A stretch of DNA of 34,506 bases from Streptomyces sp. Act143. Its GTDB lineage: Bacteria > Actinomycetota > Actinomycetes > Streptomycetales > Streptomycetaceae. The notes below the pieces were generated by a model, which saw only the letters and a program-made list of their open reading frames with translations, was not told the origin of the DNA and did not search any database. The first letter of the stretch is position 1. Every line of letters starts with the position of its first letter. The stretch is taken from NCBI RefSeq assembly GCF_003143935.1, contig NZ_QFRX01000001.1, forward strand, positions 1,984,411-2,018,916, given 5' to 3'. The position numbers and the translations under genes were made by a program. Shown here one piece after another: positions 8,234 through 15,659 of the stretch.

Positions 8234-9181
8234 TCACGGGCACCGCACGACCTGCCCCGCGTACGACAGGTTCCCCCCGAACCCGAACAGCAGCACCGGG
8301 TCGCCGGAGGACAGCGCCCCCTGCTCCACCAGCTTGGAGAAGGCGAGCGGGATGCTGGCCGCCGACGTGTTGCCGGACTCCACGACATCCCGGGCCACCA
8401 CCGCGTTCACGGCACCGATCTTCTCCGCCAGCGGCTCGATGATCCGCAGGTTGGCCTGGTGCAGCACGACCCCGGCGAGGTCCGCGGGCGCCAGCCCCGC
8501 CCGCTCGCAGGCCTTGCGGGCGATGGGCGGCAGCTGGGTGGTGGCCCACCGGTACACGCTCTGCCCCTCCTGGGCGAACCGCGCGGGCTGCCCCTCGATC
8601 CGCACGGCGTGGCCCATCTCGGGCACCGAGCCCCACAGCACCGGCCCGATGCCGGCCTCCTCCCCCGGTGCGCACGCCTCCACCACCGCGGCCCCGGCCC
8701 CGTCGCCGACGAGCACACAGGTCGTGCGGTCGGTCCAGTCGGTGATCTCGGACATCTTGTCGGCGCCGATGACGAGCGCCCGCACCGAGGCACCGGCCCG
8801 CACGGCGTGGTCGGCGGTGGCCAGCGCGTGGGTGAAGCCCGCGCACACCACGTTGACGTCCATCGCGGCCGGTGAGGGGATGCCGAGGCGTGCGGCGACC
8901 CGGGCGGCCATGTTCGGGGAGCGGTCGACGGCGGTCGAGGTGGCCACCAGGACCAGGTCGATGTCGCCGGGTGCGAGCCCGGCGGCGGCGAGTGCCTTGG
9001 CGGCGGCGTGCGCGGCCAGTTCGTCGACGGGTTCGTCGGGCCCGGCGATGTGCCGTGTACGGATGCCCACCCGGCTCCTGATCCACTCGTCACTGGTGTC
9101 CACCATGCCCGCCAGGTCCTCGTTCGTGAGCACCTTGGCGGGCTGGTAGTGGCCGACGGCGGCGATGCGCGAGCCGTTCAT
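8234..9181 (-). CDS. 3-oxoacyl-ACP synthase III (KAS III/FabH-like), stand-alone
   Basis: Condensing enzyme of 315 residues that would join an acyl-CoA starter to malonyl-ACP or a related acceptor. The complete catalytic triad is visible: Cys113 in VNVVCAGF, His241 in LHQANLRIIE, and Asn271 in ESGNTSAASIP. The N-terminal DTSDEWIRSRVGIRTR and the GFGGNLSYAG C-terminus are typical of FabH. The ATG at 9181 is preceded by AGGAGGGGG. It stands apart from any acyl carrier protein or other fatty-acid gene, between the GntR gene and the OFA transporter genes. It may be a specialised homologue rather than the housekeeping FabH; its substrate is not predictable here. Confidence 0.93.
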   Translation of the reverse strand: MNGSRIAAVGHYQPAKVLTNEDLAGMVDTSDEWIRSRVGIRTRHIAGPDEPVDELAAHAAAKALAAAGLAPGDIDLVLVATSTAVDRSPNMAARVAARLGIPSPAAMDVNVVCAGFTHALATADHAVRAGASVRALVIGADKMSEITDWTDRTTCVLVGDGAGAAVVEACAPGEEAGIGPVLWGSVPEMGHAVRIEGQPARFAQEGQSVYRWATTQLPPIARKACERAGLAPADLAGVVLHQANLRIIEPLAEKIGAVNAVVARDVVESGNTSAASIPLAFSKLVEQGALSSGDPVLLFGFGGNLSYAGQVVRCP

Positions 9182-9269
9182 TGGGTGGTCCCCCTCCTGT
9201 CCTCGGGTAGCGGGGTCCACCAGTCTGATCAGTGACTCACGGGTACGACGTCAGGTAAGGCGACAGGAA

Positions 9270-9315
9270 TCGGGCGTCCGCGTTGTCGGCTTCCGTCAGG
9301 CCCTCGGACGCCCGA
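9270..9315 (-). terminator. Hairpin downstream of the OFA transporter small-subunit gene
   Basis: A perfect 11-bp inverted repeat (TCGGGCGTCCG at 9270-9280, CGGACGCCCGA at 9305-9315) has a 24-nt loop. It lies 15 bp beyond the stop of the small-subunit gene and before the KAS III gene on the same strand. It probably ends or attenuates the transporter transcript. The long loop and missing T-run weaken the call. Confidence 0.5.
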
Positions 9316-9330
9316 ACACCTACCGAACAG

Positions 9331-9471
9331 TCACCCGGTGAACAGCTGCGTCGCCTTCTGCACGAGTTCGTAGACCCCGTAGGCGAGCGGCACCCCCACC
9401 CACAGCCAGGCGAGGGCGATCAGCGGCCGCCGGTCAGGCGGACTCTGCGGACTGCTGTCGTGCTGCGACAT
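9331..9471 (-). CDS. MFS transporter small subunit-like protein (46 aa, one TM helix)
   Basis: A 46-residue protein beginning MSQHDSSPQS. It has a polar Pro-rich N-terminus of about 16 residues and a single hydrophobic helix (LIALAWLWVGVPLAYGVY, about 17-34), then a short amphipathic tail ending in QLFTG. Its start lies inside the 3' end of the OFA transporter gene (38-bp overlap) and has GGGAGG six bases upstream, indicating translational coupling. Tiny single-helix proteins encoded directly after OFA-family transporters are known as MFS transporter small subunits. Function beyond association with the transporter is unknown. Confidence 0.82.
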   Translation of the reverse strand: MSQHDSSPQSPPDRRPLIALAWLWVGVPLAYGVYELVQKATQLFTG

Positions 9472-10771
9472 CGTCGGCCTCCCTCGGGGCGGGGATGTGG
9501 TGACGGGAATGGACGGGCCGGACCAGCTCGTTGGCGACGAACCCGATCGCCAGCAGCCCGATCATGATGAACAGGGACAGGGTGTAGAGGGAGGAACCGC
9601 TCTTGCCGGCCTCCTCCTGCCGGTCGGCGATCCAGTTCACGATCAGCGGCCCGAGGACACCGGCCGTGGACCAGGCGGTCAGCAGCCGCCCGTGGATGGC
9701 GCCGACCTGGTGGGTGCCGAAGAGGTCCTTCAGATAGGCGGGGACGGTCGCGAAGCCGCCGCCGTAGAAGGAGAGGATCACCAGGGCGCAGAGGACGAAC
9801 AGCGGCTTGGACGAGTCGCCGGCCAGTGCGATGAGCAGGTACATCAGCGCGCCCACGCCCAGGTAGACGCGGTAGATGTTCTTGCGGCCGATCAGGTCCG
9901 AGGTGGACGACCAGCCGATCCGGCCCGCCATGTTGGCCGCCGACAGCAGGGCGACGAAACCGGCGGCGGCGGACGCCGACACCGTTGTCGAACTGTCCTT
10001 GAAGAAGTCCGTGATCATCGGAGCGGCCTTCTCCAGGATGCCGATGCCCGCGGTCACGTTCATGCAGAGCACGACCCACAGACACCAGAACTGCGGGGTG
10101 CGCACCGCACTGCGGGCCGTTACCTGCGGCCCGGAGGTGATGCTCGGCGCCCCCGCCACCGGCTTCTCGGTCCGCGGCACCCGGACGAGCAGCACGCCGA
10201 GCGTCATGAAGACCGCGTACGACAGCCCGTGCACGAGGAACGCCAGCGCGATCCCGGAGCTGTCGGAGCCGAACGACTCCAGCATCTGCGCCGACCAGGG
10301 TGACGCGATCAGCGCACCGCCGCCGAAGCCCATGATGGCGATGCCGGTGGCCATGCCGGGCCGGTCCGGGAACCACTTGATCAGGGTGGAGACGGGCGAG
10401 ATGTAACCGATGCCCAGGCCGATACCGCCGACGAAGCCGTAGCCGAGGACGATCAGCCAGTACTGCTCGGTGGCCGCGCCGAGCGCGGAGAGCAGGAACC
10501 CGGAGGAGAAGCAGATCAGGGCGACGGTCATCGCCCAGCGCGGGCCGTTGCGCTCCACCAGCGTGCCGCCGAAGGCGGCCGACAGGCCGAGCATGACGAT
10601 GCCGAGCTGGAAGGGCAGCGCGCTCTGGGTGCCGCTCAGACCGAGCGCGGACTCCAGGGGCGGCTTGAACACGGACCAGGCGTAGGCCTGGCCGATGGAG
10701 AGGTGGACCGAGAGGGCGGCGGGGGGAACGAGCCAGCGGCTCCAGCCGGCCGGTGCAACAGGGGGACTCAT
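9434..10771 (-). CDS. OFA family MFS transporter (oxalate/formate antiporter-like)
   Basis: Twelve-helix major facilitator of 445 residues. The N-terminal HLSIGQAYAWSVFKPPLE motif (about residues 23-40) is characteristic of the OFA family, and the cytoplasmic loop motif PDRPGMATGIAIMGFGGGALI is present. Family members exchange or import small carboxylates such as oxalate, formate or other organic acids; the actual substrate is unknown. The ATG at 10771 gives the family-typical start; the frame remains open further upstream to 10945, but that extension is not membrane-like and overlaps the operator. It is divergent from the reductase-molybdoenzyme operon and overlaps the small-subunit gene at its 3' end. 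Confidence 0.93.
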   Translation of the reverse strand: MSPPVAPAGWSRWLVPPAALSVHLSIGQAYAWSVFKPPLESALGLSGTQSALPFQLGIVMLGLSAAFGGTLVERNGPRWAMTVALICFSSGFLLSALGAATEQYWLIVLGYGFVGGIGLGIGYISPVSTLIKWFPDRPGMATGIAIMGFGGGALIASPWSAQMLESFGSDSSGIALAFLVHGLSYAVFMTLGVLLVRVPRTEKPVAGAPSITSGPQVTARSAVRTPQFWCLWVVLCMNVTAGIGILEKAAPMITDFFKDSSTTVSASAAAGFVALLSAANMAGRIGWSSTSDLIGRKNIYRVYLGVGALMYLLIALAGDSSKPLFVLCALVILSFYGGGFATVPAYLKDLFGTHQVGAIHGRLLTAWSTAGVLGPLIVNWIADRQEEAGKSGSSLYTLSLFIMIGLLAIGFVANELVRPVHSRHHIPAPREADDVAARQQSAESA

Positions 10772-10895
10772 GATCCCGGACAGTAAGGAGAAGCACGGGA
10801 GTTGAGAAGGCTGCACGTCGACCGTATGCGATGAGCGGTATGCAGGGCGCGCCGAACGGTCGGACCGCCCGGTTCTCTTGCCCGTGCCGACATAC

Positions 10896-10911
10896 ATACT
10901 GTAGACAATAT
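10896..10911. promoter_or_regulatory. Candidate GntR/FCD operator in the divergent promoter region
   Basis: ATACTGTAGACAATAT is a near-palindrome (ATA-TGT-ACA-TAT arms) of the GT-(N)-AC type bound by FCD-class GntR proteins. Its core CTGTAGAC (10899-10906) is identical to the motif upstream of the neighbouring gntR gene. It lies 125 bp upstream of the OFA transporter start and 61 bp upstream of the PanE-like start, so one regulator could control both directions. Confidence 0.6.
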
Positions 10912-10971
10912 GGAGTCGACACAGTTCGACGGTTCCGCGGTACACCCTCGACCGAACGGAGCTCGCCCAGC

Positions 10972-11943
10972 ATGAAAGTCGCAGTCCTCGGCGCCGGAGC
11001 CATCGGCGCCTACGTCGGCGCCGCCCTGCACCGCGCCGGCGCCGACGTCCACCTGATCGCCCGTGGACCGCACCTGGCGGCCATGAGGCAGCACGGCGTG
11101 CGGGTCCACTCCCCCCGCGGTGACTTCACCGCCCACGCCCACGCCACCGACGACCCGGCCGACGTCGGGCCGGTCGACTACGTCTTCCTGGGGCTGAAGG
11201 CCACCTCGTACGCGGCGTGCGGGCCGCTGATCGAACCCCTGCTCCACGAGACGACGGCCGTGATCGCCGCGCAGAACGGCATCCCCTGGTGGTACTTCCA
11301 CCGGCATGGCGGCCCGCACGACGGCCGCCGTCTGGAGAGCGTCGACCCGCACGGGCAGGTCAGCGCCGTCCTGGCCCCGGAGCGGGCCATCGGCTGCGTC
11401 GTCTACGCCGCCACCGAGCTCGAGGCCCCGGGCGTGGTCCGCCATCTGGAAGGCACCCGCTTCTCCATCGGCGAACCCGACCGCAGCCTCTCCGCCCGGT
11501 GCCGGGCCTTCAGCGCGGCCATGCAGGCCGGCGGGCTGAAATGCCCCGTCGAGACCGATCTGCGCAACGACATCTGGCTCAAACTCCTCGGCAACATCTC
11601 CTTCAACCCCATCAGCGCCCTCGCCCGCGCCACCATGCGCCAGATGTGCCACCACCACGGCACCCGCCGGGTCATCCACACCATGATGGAGGAGACCCTC
11701 GCCGTCGCCGCCGCCCTCGGCTGCCACCCCGGCATCACCATCGAACGCCGCCTCGCCGGCGCCGAGAAGGTCGGCGACCACCGCACCTCCACCCTCCAGG
11801 ACCTCGAAGCCGGCAAACCCCTCGAACTCGACGTCCTCCTCACCGCCGTCATCGAACTCGCCGCCCTCACCCACACCCCCACGCCCACCCTCACCACCGT
11901 CCACGCCCTCAGCGACCTCCTCGCGCACCGGACCGCCGCATGA
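10972..11943 (+). CDS. 2-dehydropantoate 2-reductase-like (ApbA/PanE family) oxidoreductase
   Basis: NADPH-dependent 2-oxoacid reductase family protein of 323 residues. The N-terminal Rossmann motif VAVLGAGAIGAYVGAAL is at residues 3-19. The catalytic region has WLKLLGNISFNPISALAR, with the family Lys and Asn, and the C-terminal ApbA_C domain is complete. NGIPWWYFH (about 103-111) marks a subfamily unlike housekeeping PanE, and the genomic setting argues for another 2-oxo/2-hydroxyacid substrate. The ATG at 10972 has a modest GGAG 10 bp upstream. It overlaps the molybdoenzyme gene by ATGA. Synonymous codons are strongly C-ending (CTC, GCC, ACC), unlike the next gene. It is the first gene of a five-gene operon. 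Confidence 0.88.
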   Translation: MKVAVLGAGAIGAYVGAALHRAGADVHLIARGPHLAAMRQHGVRVHSPRGDFTAHAHATDDPADVGPVDYVFLGLKATSYAACGPLIEPLLHETTAVIAAQNGIPWWYFHRHGGPHDGRRLESVDPHGQVSAVLAPERAIGCVVYAATELEAPGVVRHLEGTRFSIGEPDRSLSARCRAFSAAMQAGGLKCPVETDLRNDIWLKLLGNISFNPISALARATMRQMCHHHGTRRVIHTMMEETLAVAAALGCHPGITIERRLAGAEKVGDHRTSTLQDLEAGKPLELDVLLTAVIELAALTHTPTPTLTTVHALSDLLAHRTAA

Positions 11944-13862
11944 CGCAACCGGCCGGACACGGGCCCGGGGCGTACCCGCGGCTCACGCACCCGCTCGTGC
12001 GGGACTCGCGCGACGAGGAGTTCCGCCGGGCGGGCTGGGACGAGGCGCTGGACCGGGTGGCCCGCGGACTGCGGCGCCACCGCGGGGCGTTCGGGATGCT
12101 CTCGGGCGCCCGGGCGACCAACGAGACGAACTACCTGGCGCAGAAGTTCGCCCGGGTCGTGATGGGCACCCACAACGTCGACTCCTGCGACCGGCGGAGC
12201 CATGCCGCGAGCGTCGCGGGCCTGGCGGCCGTGTTCGGCGCGGGGGGCGGCACGTCGTCGTACGCGGAGATCGAGCACACCGACGTCGTGGTGGTGTGGG
12301 GCTCCAACGCCCGGGTGACGCACCCGGTGTTCTTCCAGCACGTGCTCAAGGGCGTGCGGGCGGGCGCCCGGATGTACGTGGTCGACCCGCGGCGCACGTC
12401 CACCGCGCAGTGGGCCGATGGCTGGCTCGGGCTCAACGCCGGTACGGACATCGCGCTGGCGCACGCGATCGGCCGGGAGATCATCCGGGCGGGCCTGGTC
12501 GACGAGGCGTTCGTCGGGCGGGCGACGAGCGGCTTCGAGGAGTACCGGGCACTGGTCGAGCCGTGGACGCTGTCGCTGGCGCAGAAGGTGACGGGCGTCC
12601 CCGCCGCGGCCGTACGGGAGTTGGCGCACGCGTACGCCCGGGCGGACCGTGCCCAGATCTGCTGGACCCTGGGGGTGACCGAGCACCGCAACGGCACGGA
12701 CACCGTCCGCGCGCTGATCGACCTCGCCCTGCTGACCGGTCATGTGGGCCGTCCGGGCTCGGGACTTCAGCCGCTGTGCGGCCGGAACAACGTCCAGGGT
12801 GCCGCCGACATGGGGGCCGTGCCGCATCGGCTGCCCGGCTTCCAGGACGTCCTCGACCCCGCGGTGCGGCGGCGGTTCGAGTCGGCGTGGGACACCGTTC
12901 TGCCGCCGCACCACGGGCTGGACCTGGCGGAGATGTCCGAGGAGATGGAGGCGGGCGGCGTGCGGGCCGTCCACTGCGTCGGCGCGGACCCGGCGCGGTC
13001 CGGCGGTGCGCGGGCGGTACGGCGGCTGCGGGCACTGGACTTCCTCGTCGTGCAGGACGCGTTCCGCACGAGCACGGCCGAGCTGGCCGATGTGGTGCTG
13101 CCCGCGACCGCGGGCCCGGCGGAGTCCGAGGGCACCGTCACCAGCAGCGAGCGGCGGGTTCAGCGGGTCCGCCGGGCGGTCGTCCCGCCCGGCGAGGCCC
13201 GCGGGGACGTCGACATCCTCTGCGACCTGGCCGGGCGTCTCGGGCACGCGTGGAGGTACGCCGACGCCGAGGCCGTCTGGAACGAGCTTCGGTCCCTCTC
13301 CCCGGACCACCACGGGATGACGTACCGGCGCCTGGCGGAGCACCGCGGCCTCCAGTGGCCCTGTCCGGGCACCGACGGTCTCGAACCGCCGTATCTGCAC
13401 GGCAGGTTGTGGGCGGACGAGCCGGCGTCGCGGGGCCGGCGCGCGCCCTTCGGGCTGGTGCCGCACGTGCCGCCGGCCGACCTCACGGACGAGCGGTTCC
13501 CGATCCGGCTGACCACGGGGCGGCGCCTCGACTCCTACAACGCCGGGGCGGCGAGAGGGAGTTCGACGTCCCCGGCGCGCCGGGGCGAGTGCGTCGAGCT
13601 GTGTCCGGAGGACGCCGAGCGCTATGGGGTCGTGGTCGGCGAGAAGGTGCAGATCACCTCGCGGCGGGGTGCGGTCGTCGCGCCCGTGTGGATCGACACC
13701 GCGCTGCGGCCGGGGCTGGCCTTCACGACCCTGCCGGTTCCCGACGAGGCGGACGTCGACCAGCCGCTGTCGACGGCCCGTTGCCCGATCCGGGGGGCGG
13801 CCGAGTACAAGGCGACGGCGATCCGCATCGACAAGCTCCCGCTCGTCACCTGCGTGGGGTGA
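11940..13862 (+). CDS. FdhF-type molybdopterin oxidoreductase, catalytic part lacking its N-terminal [4Fe-4S] module
   Basis: Mo-bis-MGD protein of 640 residues, colinear with E. coli FdhH from about residue 60 to its C-terminus. Shared landmarks are the RLTHPLVRD start, GARATNETNYLAQKFARVV, NVDSC...SHAASVAGL, HNPV-type and VVDPRRT segments, NNVQGAADMGAVP, and the C-terminal molydop-binding domain ending PIRGAAEYKATAIRI. The N-terminal cluster module (CxxCxxxC...C) is absent and is instead found at the end of the gene at 15656-16516. At the position of FdhH Sec140 there is Ser87 (AGC at 12198-12200); His88 is kept. FdhH Arg333 and Gln335 correspond to Cys280 and Arg282. It would work with the diaphorase and iron-sulfur subunits, but the formate dehydrogenase name is doubtful. 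Confidence 0.88.
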   Translation: MTQPAGHGPGAYPRLTHPLVRDSRDEEFRRAGWDEALDRVARGLRRHRGAFGMLSGARATNETNYLAQKFARVVMGTHNVDSCDRRSHAASVAGLAAVFGAGGGTSSYAEIEHTDVVVVWGSNARVTHPVFFQHVLKGVRAGARMYVVDPRRTSTAQWADGWLGLNAGTDIALAHAIGREIIRAGLVDEAFVGRATSGFEEYRALVEPWTLSLAQKVTGVPAAAVRELAHAYARADRAQICWTLGVTEHRNGTDTVRALIDLALLTGHVGRPGSGLQPLCGRNNVQGAADMGAVPHRLPGFQDVLDPAVRRRFESAWDTVLPPHHGLDLAEMSEEMEAGGVRAVHCVGADPARSGGARAVRRLRALDFLVVQDAFRTSTAELADVVLPATAGPAESEGTVTSSERRVQRVRRAVVPPGEARGDVDILCDLAGRLGHAWRYADAEAVWNELRSLSPDHHGMTYRRLAEHRGLQWPCPGTDGLEPPYLHGRLWADEPASRGRRAPFGLVPHVPPADLTDERFPIRLTTGRRLDSYNAGAARGSSTSPARRGECVELCPEDAERYGVVVGEKVQITSRRGAVVAPVWIDTALRPGLAFTTLPVPDEADVDQPLSTARCPIRGAAEYKATAIRIDKLPLVTCVG

Positions 13863-13868
13863 CCGGCC

Positions 13869-15659
13869 ATGGACCTGCACTGCGGGGGCAGCGAGCCGAC
13901 GGACGACGAATGCGCCGCCGTCGACGCGCTGTTGGGCCCTCCCGAGTCCTCCTGGGAGGGTGCGGAGCCGGCCGACGCGGATCTGAGGTGGTCCCGCGGC
14001 GGGCACGCGGCCCGCAGCCGCCGTGACCTGCTGCTGCCGGGGCTGCACGCGCTCCAGGACCGGATCGGCTGGATCAGCGAGGGCGCCCTCGGTTATCTCT
14101 GCCGACGGCTCACCGTGGCCCCGGCGGAGGCGTACGGGGTCGCCACCGGCTCCCCCCTGTTCTCGGTGTCCCCGCTGCCCGCGACCGTGCTCCGCATGTG
14201 CACGGACCTGGCCTGCGAGGCGGCCGGAGCGTCCGCGCTCTGCGCCGATGTCGACGCACGGCTGGGCGGCGTCAGCCGGGTCTCGGTGCGCCGCGTGTCC
14301 TGCCTCGGCCTGTGCGAGCGCGCCCCCGCGGCCCTGGCGATCACCGCGGGCGACCCCGTGCGTACGGCGGTGTCGGCACCGGCGACGGCCGAGGCCGCCG
14401 TGCTGGCGGCGACCGCCCCCGACTCGGCGCCGCAGGAGCCGCCCGCCGAGGCGGCGGTCCCCCGGTCGGCGGGCCGGGCGCCGGTGCTGCTGCGGCGGGT
14501 CGGCGTGGTCGACCCGCCGTCGCCGGACGACTACCGCGCCCACGGCGGCTGGGCCGCGCTGCGCCGGGCCTTCGCGCTGGGCCCCGCCGGAGTGCTCCGC
14601 GAGATCGCCGACTCCGGCCTGGCCGGGCGCGGCGGTGCCGCCTTCCCCGCCGGCCAGGACGGGCGGGCCGTTCCGGTCGGCCGCGGGTGGCAGGCCGTGG
14701 CGTCCCGGCCCGACCGGCCGCACCACCTGGTGTGCAACGCCGACGAAGCCGGGGCGGGCGCCTTCAGGGACCGCGTCCTGATGGAGGGCGACCCGTACGC
14801 GCTGGTGGAGGCGATGACGATCGCGGGGTACGCGATCGGGGCGCGGCGCGGGTACCTCTGTGTCCGCGGCGCGTACCCGCGGGCGGTGCGGCGGATGCGG
14901 CGAGCCGTCGACCGGGCGCGTGCCCGCGGGCTGCTCGGCGACGACGTCCTCGGCCGGGGGCACGCCTTCGACATCGAGATCCGGCGCGGGGCGGGCGGGT
15001 ACGTCTGCGGTGAGGAGACCGCGGTGCTCCGCTCCATCGAGGGGTACCGGGCGGAGCCGCGCCCGACGCCGCCGTTTCCGTCGGAGAAGGGCCTGTTCGG
15101 CGGGCCGACGGTCGTGGCGGACGTCGAGACGCTGCTCGGCGTGCTGCCGATCCTGACCGAGGGGCCGACGGCGTCCGGGGCGGGGCGGCTCGTCTGTGTG
15201 TCCGGCGGTGTGGAGCGGCCCGGTGTCCACGAGGTGCCGCACGGGGAGACGCTCGGCGGGCTGCTCGCCCGGGCCGGCGTCCGGCCGGGGCTGCGCGCGG
15301 TCCTGGTCGGCGGCGTGGCGGGCGGCTTCGTCCGGCCGGACGAACTCGACGTACCGGTGGACTCCGGGGTCGTCATCGCCTTCGGCGGCGGTGTGCCGGT
15401 GCCCCGCCTGCTGTCGAGGGTCGCGGAGTTCTTCCGGGACGAGTCGTGCGGGCTGTGTATACCGTGTCGGACGGGAACCGTGCGCCAGGAGGAGGTGCTG
15501 CGCCGGATCGCGGACCGCGCGGGTCCGGCCGTGGCCGGTGACCTCGCGCTGCTCGGGGAGGTCGGCCGTGCGATGCGGGACGCCTCGCTGTGCGGGCTCG
15601 GGCGGAGCGCCTGGAACGCCGTGGAGTCGGGCGTGGACCGGCTGGGGGCGTACGGATGA
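13869..15659 (+). CDS. NuoE-NuoF fusion: NAD(H)-dependent diaphorase subunit of the molybdoenzyme
   Basis: Flavin/iron-sulfur protein of 596 residues. The N-terminal NuoE-like thioredoxin domain has the [2Fe-2S] ligands Cys111, Cys116, Cys145 and Cys149 (CTDLAC and CLGLC). The NuoF-like part follows from about residue 250, with FMN/NAD motifs GRGGAAFPAG, NADEAGAGAFRDR and GYVCGEETAVLRSIEG. The N3-type [4Fe-4S] site has Cys527, Cys530, Cys533 and Cys575 (ESCGLCIPCRTG). The FMN loop differs from the usual GRGGAGFPTG and has an insertion after it. It would pass electrons from the molybdenum site to NAD+ or the reverse. The gene starts 6 bp after the catalytic gene and overlaps the next gene by 4 bp. 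Confidence 0.92.
   Translation: MDLHCGGSEPTDDECAAVDALLGPPESSWEGAEPADADLRWSRGGHAARSRRDLLLPGLHALQDRIGWISEGALGYLCRRLTVAPAEAYGVATGSPLFSVSPLPATVLRMCTDLACEAAGASALCADVDARLGGVSRVSVRRVSCLGLCERAPAALAITAGDPVRTAVSAPATAEAAVLAATAPDSAPQEPPAEAAVPRSAGRAPVLLRRVGVVDPPSPDDYRAHGGWAALRRAFALGPAGVLREIADSGLAGRGGAAFPAGQDGRAVPVGRGWQAVASRPDRPHHLVCNADEAGAGAFRDRVLMEGDPYALVEAMTIAGYAIGARRGYLCVRGAYPRAVRRMRRAVDRARARGLLGDDVLGRGHAFDIEIRRGAGGYVCGEETAVLRSIEGYRAEPRPTPPFPSEKGLFGGPTVVADVETLLGVLPILTEGPTASGAGRLVCVSGGVERPGVHEVPHGETLGGLLARAGVRPGLRAVLVGGVAGGFVRPDELDVPVDSGVVIAFGGGVPVPRLLSRVAEFFRDESCGLCIPCRTGTVRQEEVLRRIADRAGPAVAGDLALLGEVGRAMRDASLCGLGRSAWNAVESGVDRLGAYG

Noticed and set aside
9222..9237. AGTCTGATCAGTGACT as an operator for the KAS III gene
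   Set aside because: Only the central CTGATCAG is palindromic; the outer arms are not symmetric in register, and no match to the CTGTAGAC motif is present.
10772..10945. N-terminal extension of the OFA transporter to 10945
   Set aside because: The extra 58 residues are not membrane-like and would cover the divergent control region. OFA proteins normally begin close to the first helix, as from 10771.
12198..12200. Reading the Ser87 codon AGC as a sequencing error for TGC (Cys)
   Set aside because: A one-base error would restore Cys, but the Arg333 and Gln335 equivalents are also changed and the surrounding residues differ (DRR in place of ARV), so divergence is the simpler explanation. Resequencing would settle it.
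15590..15655. Upstream extension of the iron-sulfur subunit to a start near 15590
   Set aside because: It would overlap 70 bp of the NuoEF gene and adds an Arg-rich segment without ferredoxin features. The ATG at 15656 overlaps the NuoEF stop in the usual coupled way.
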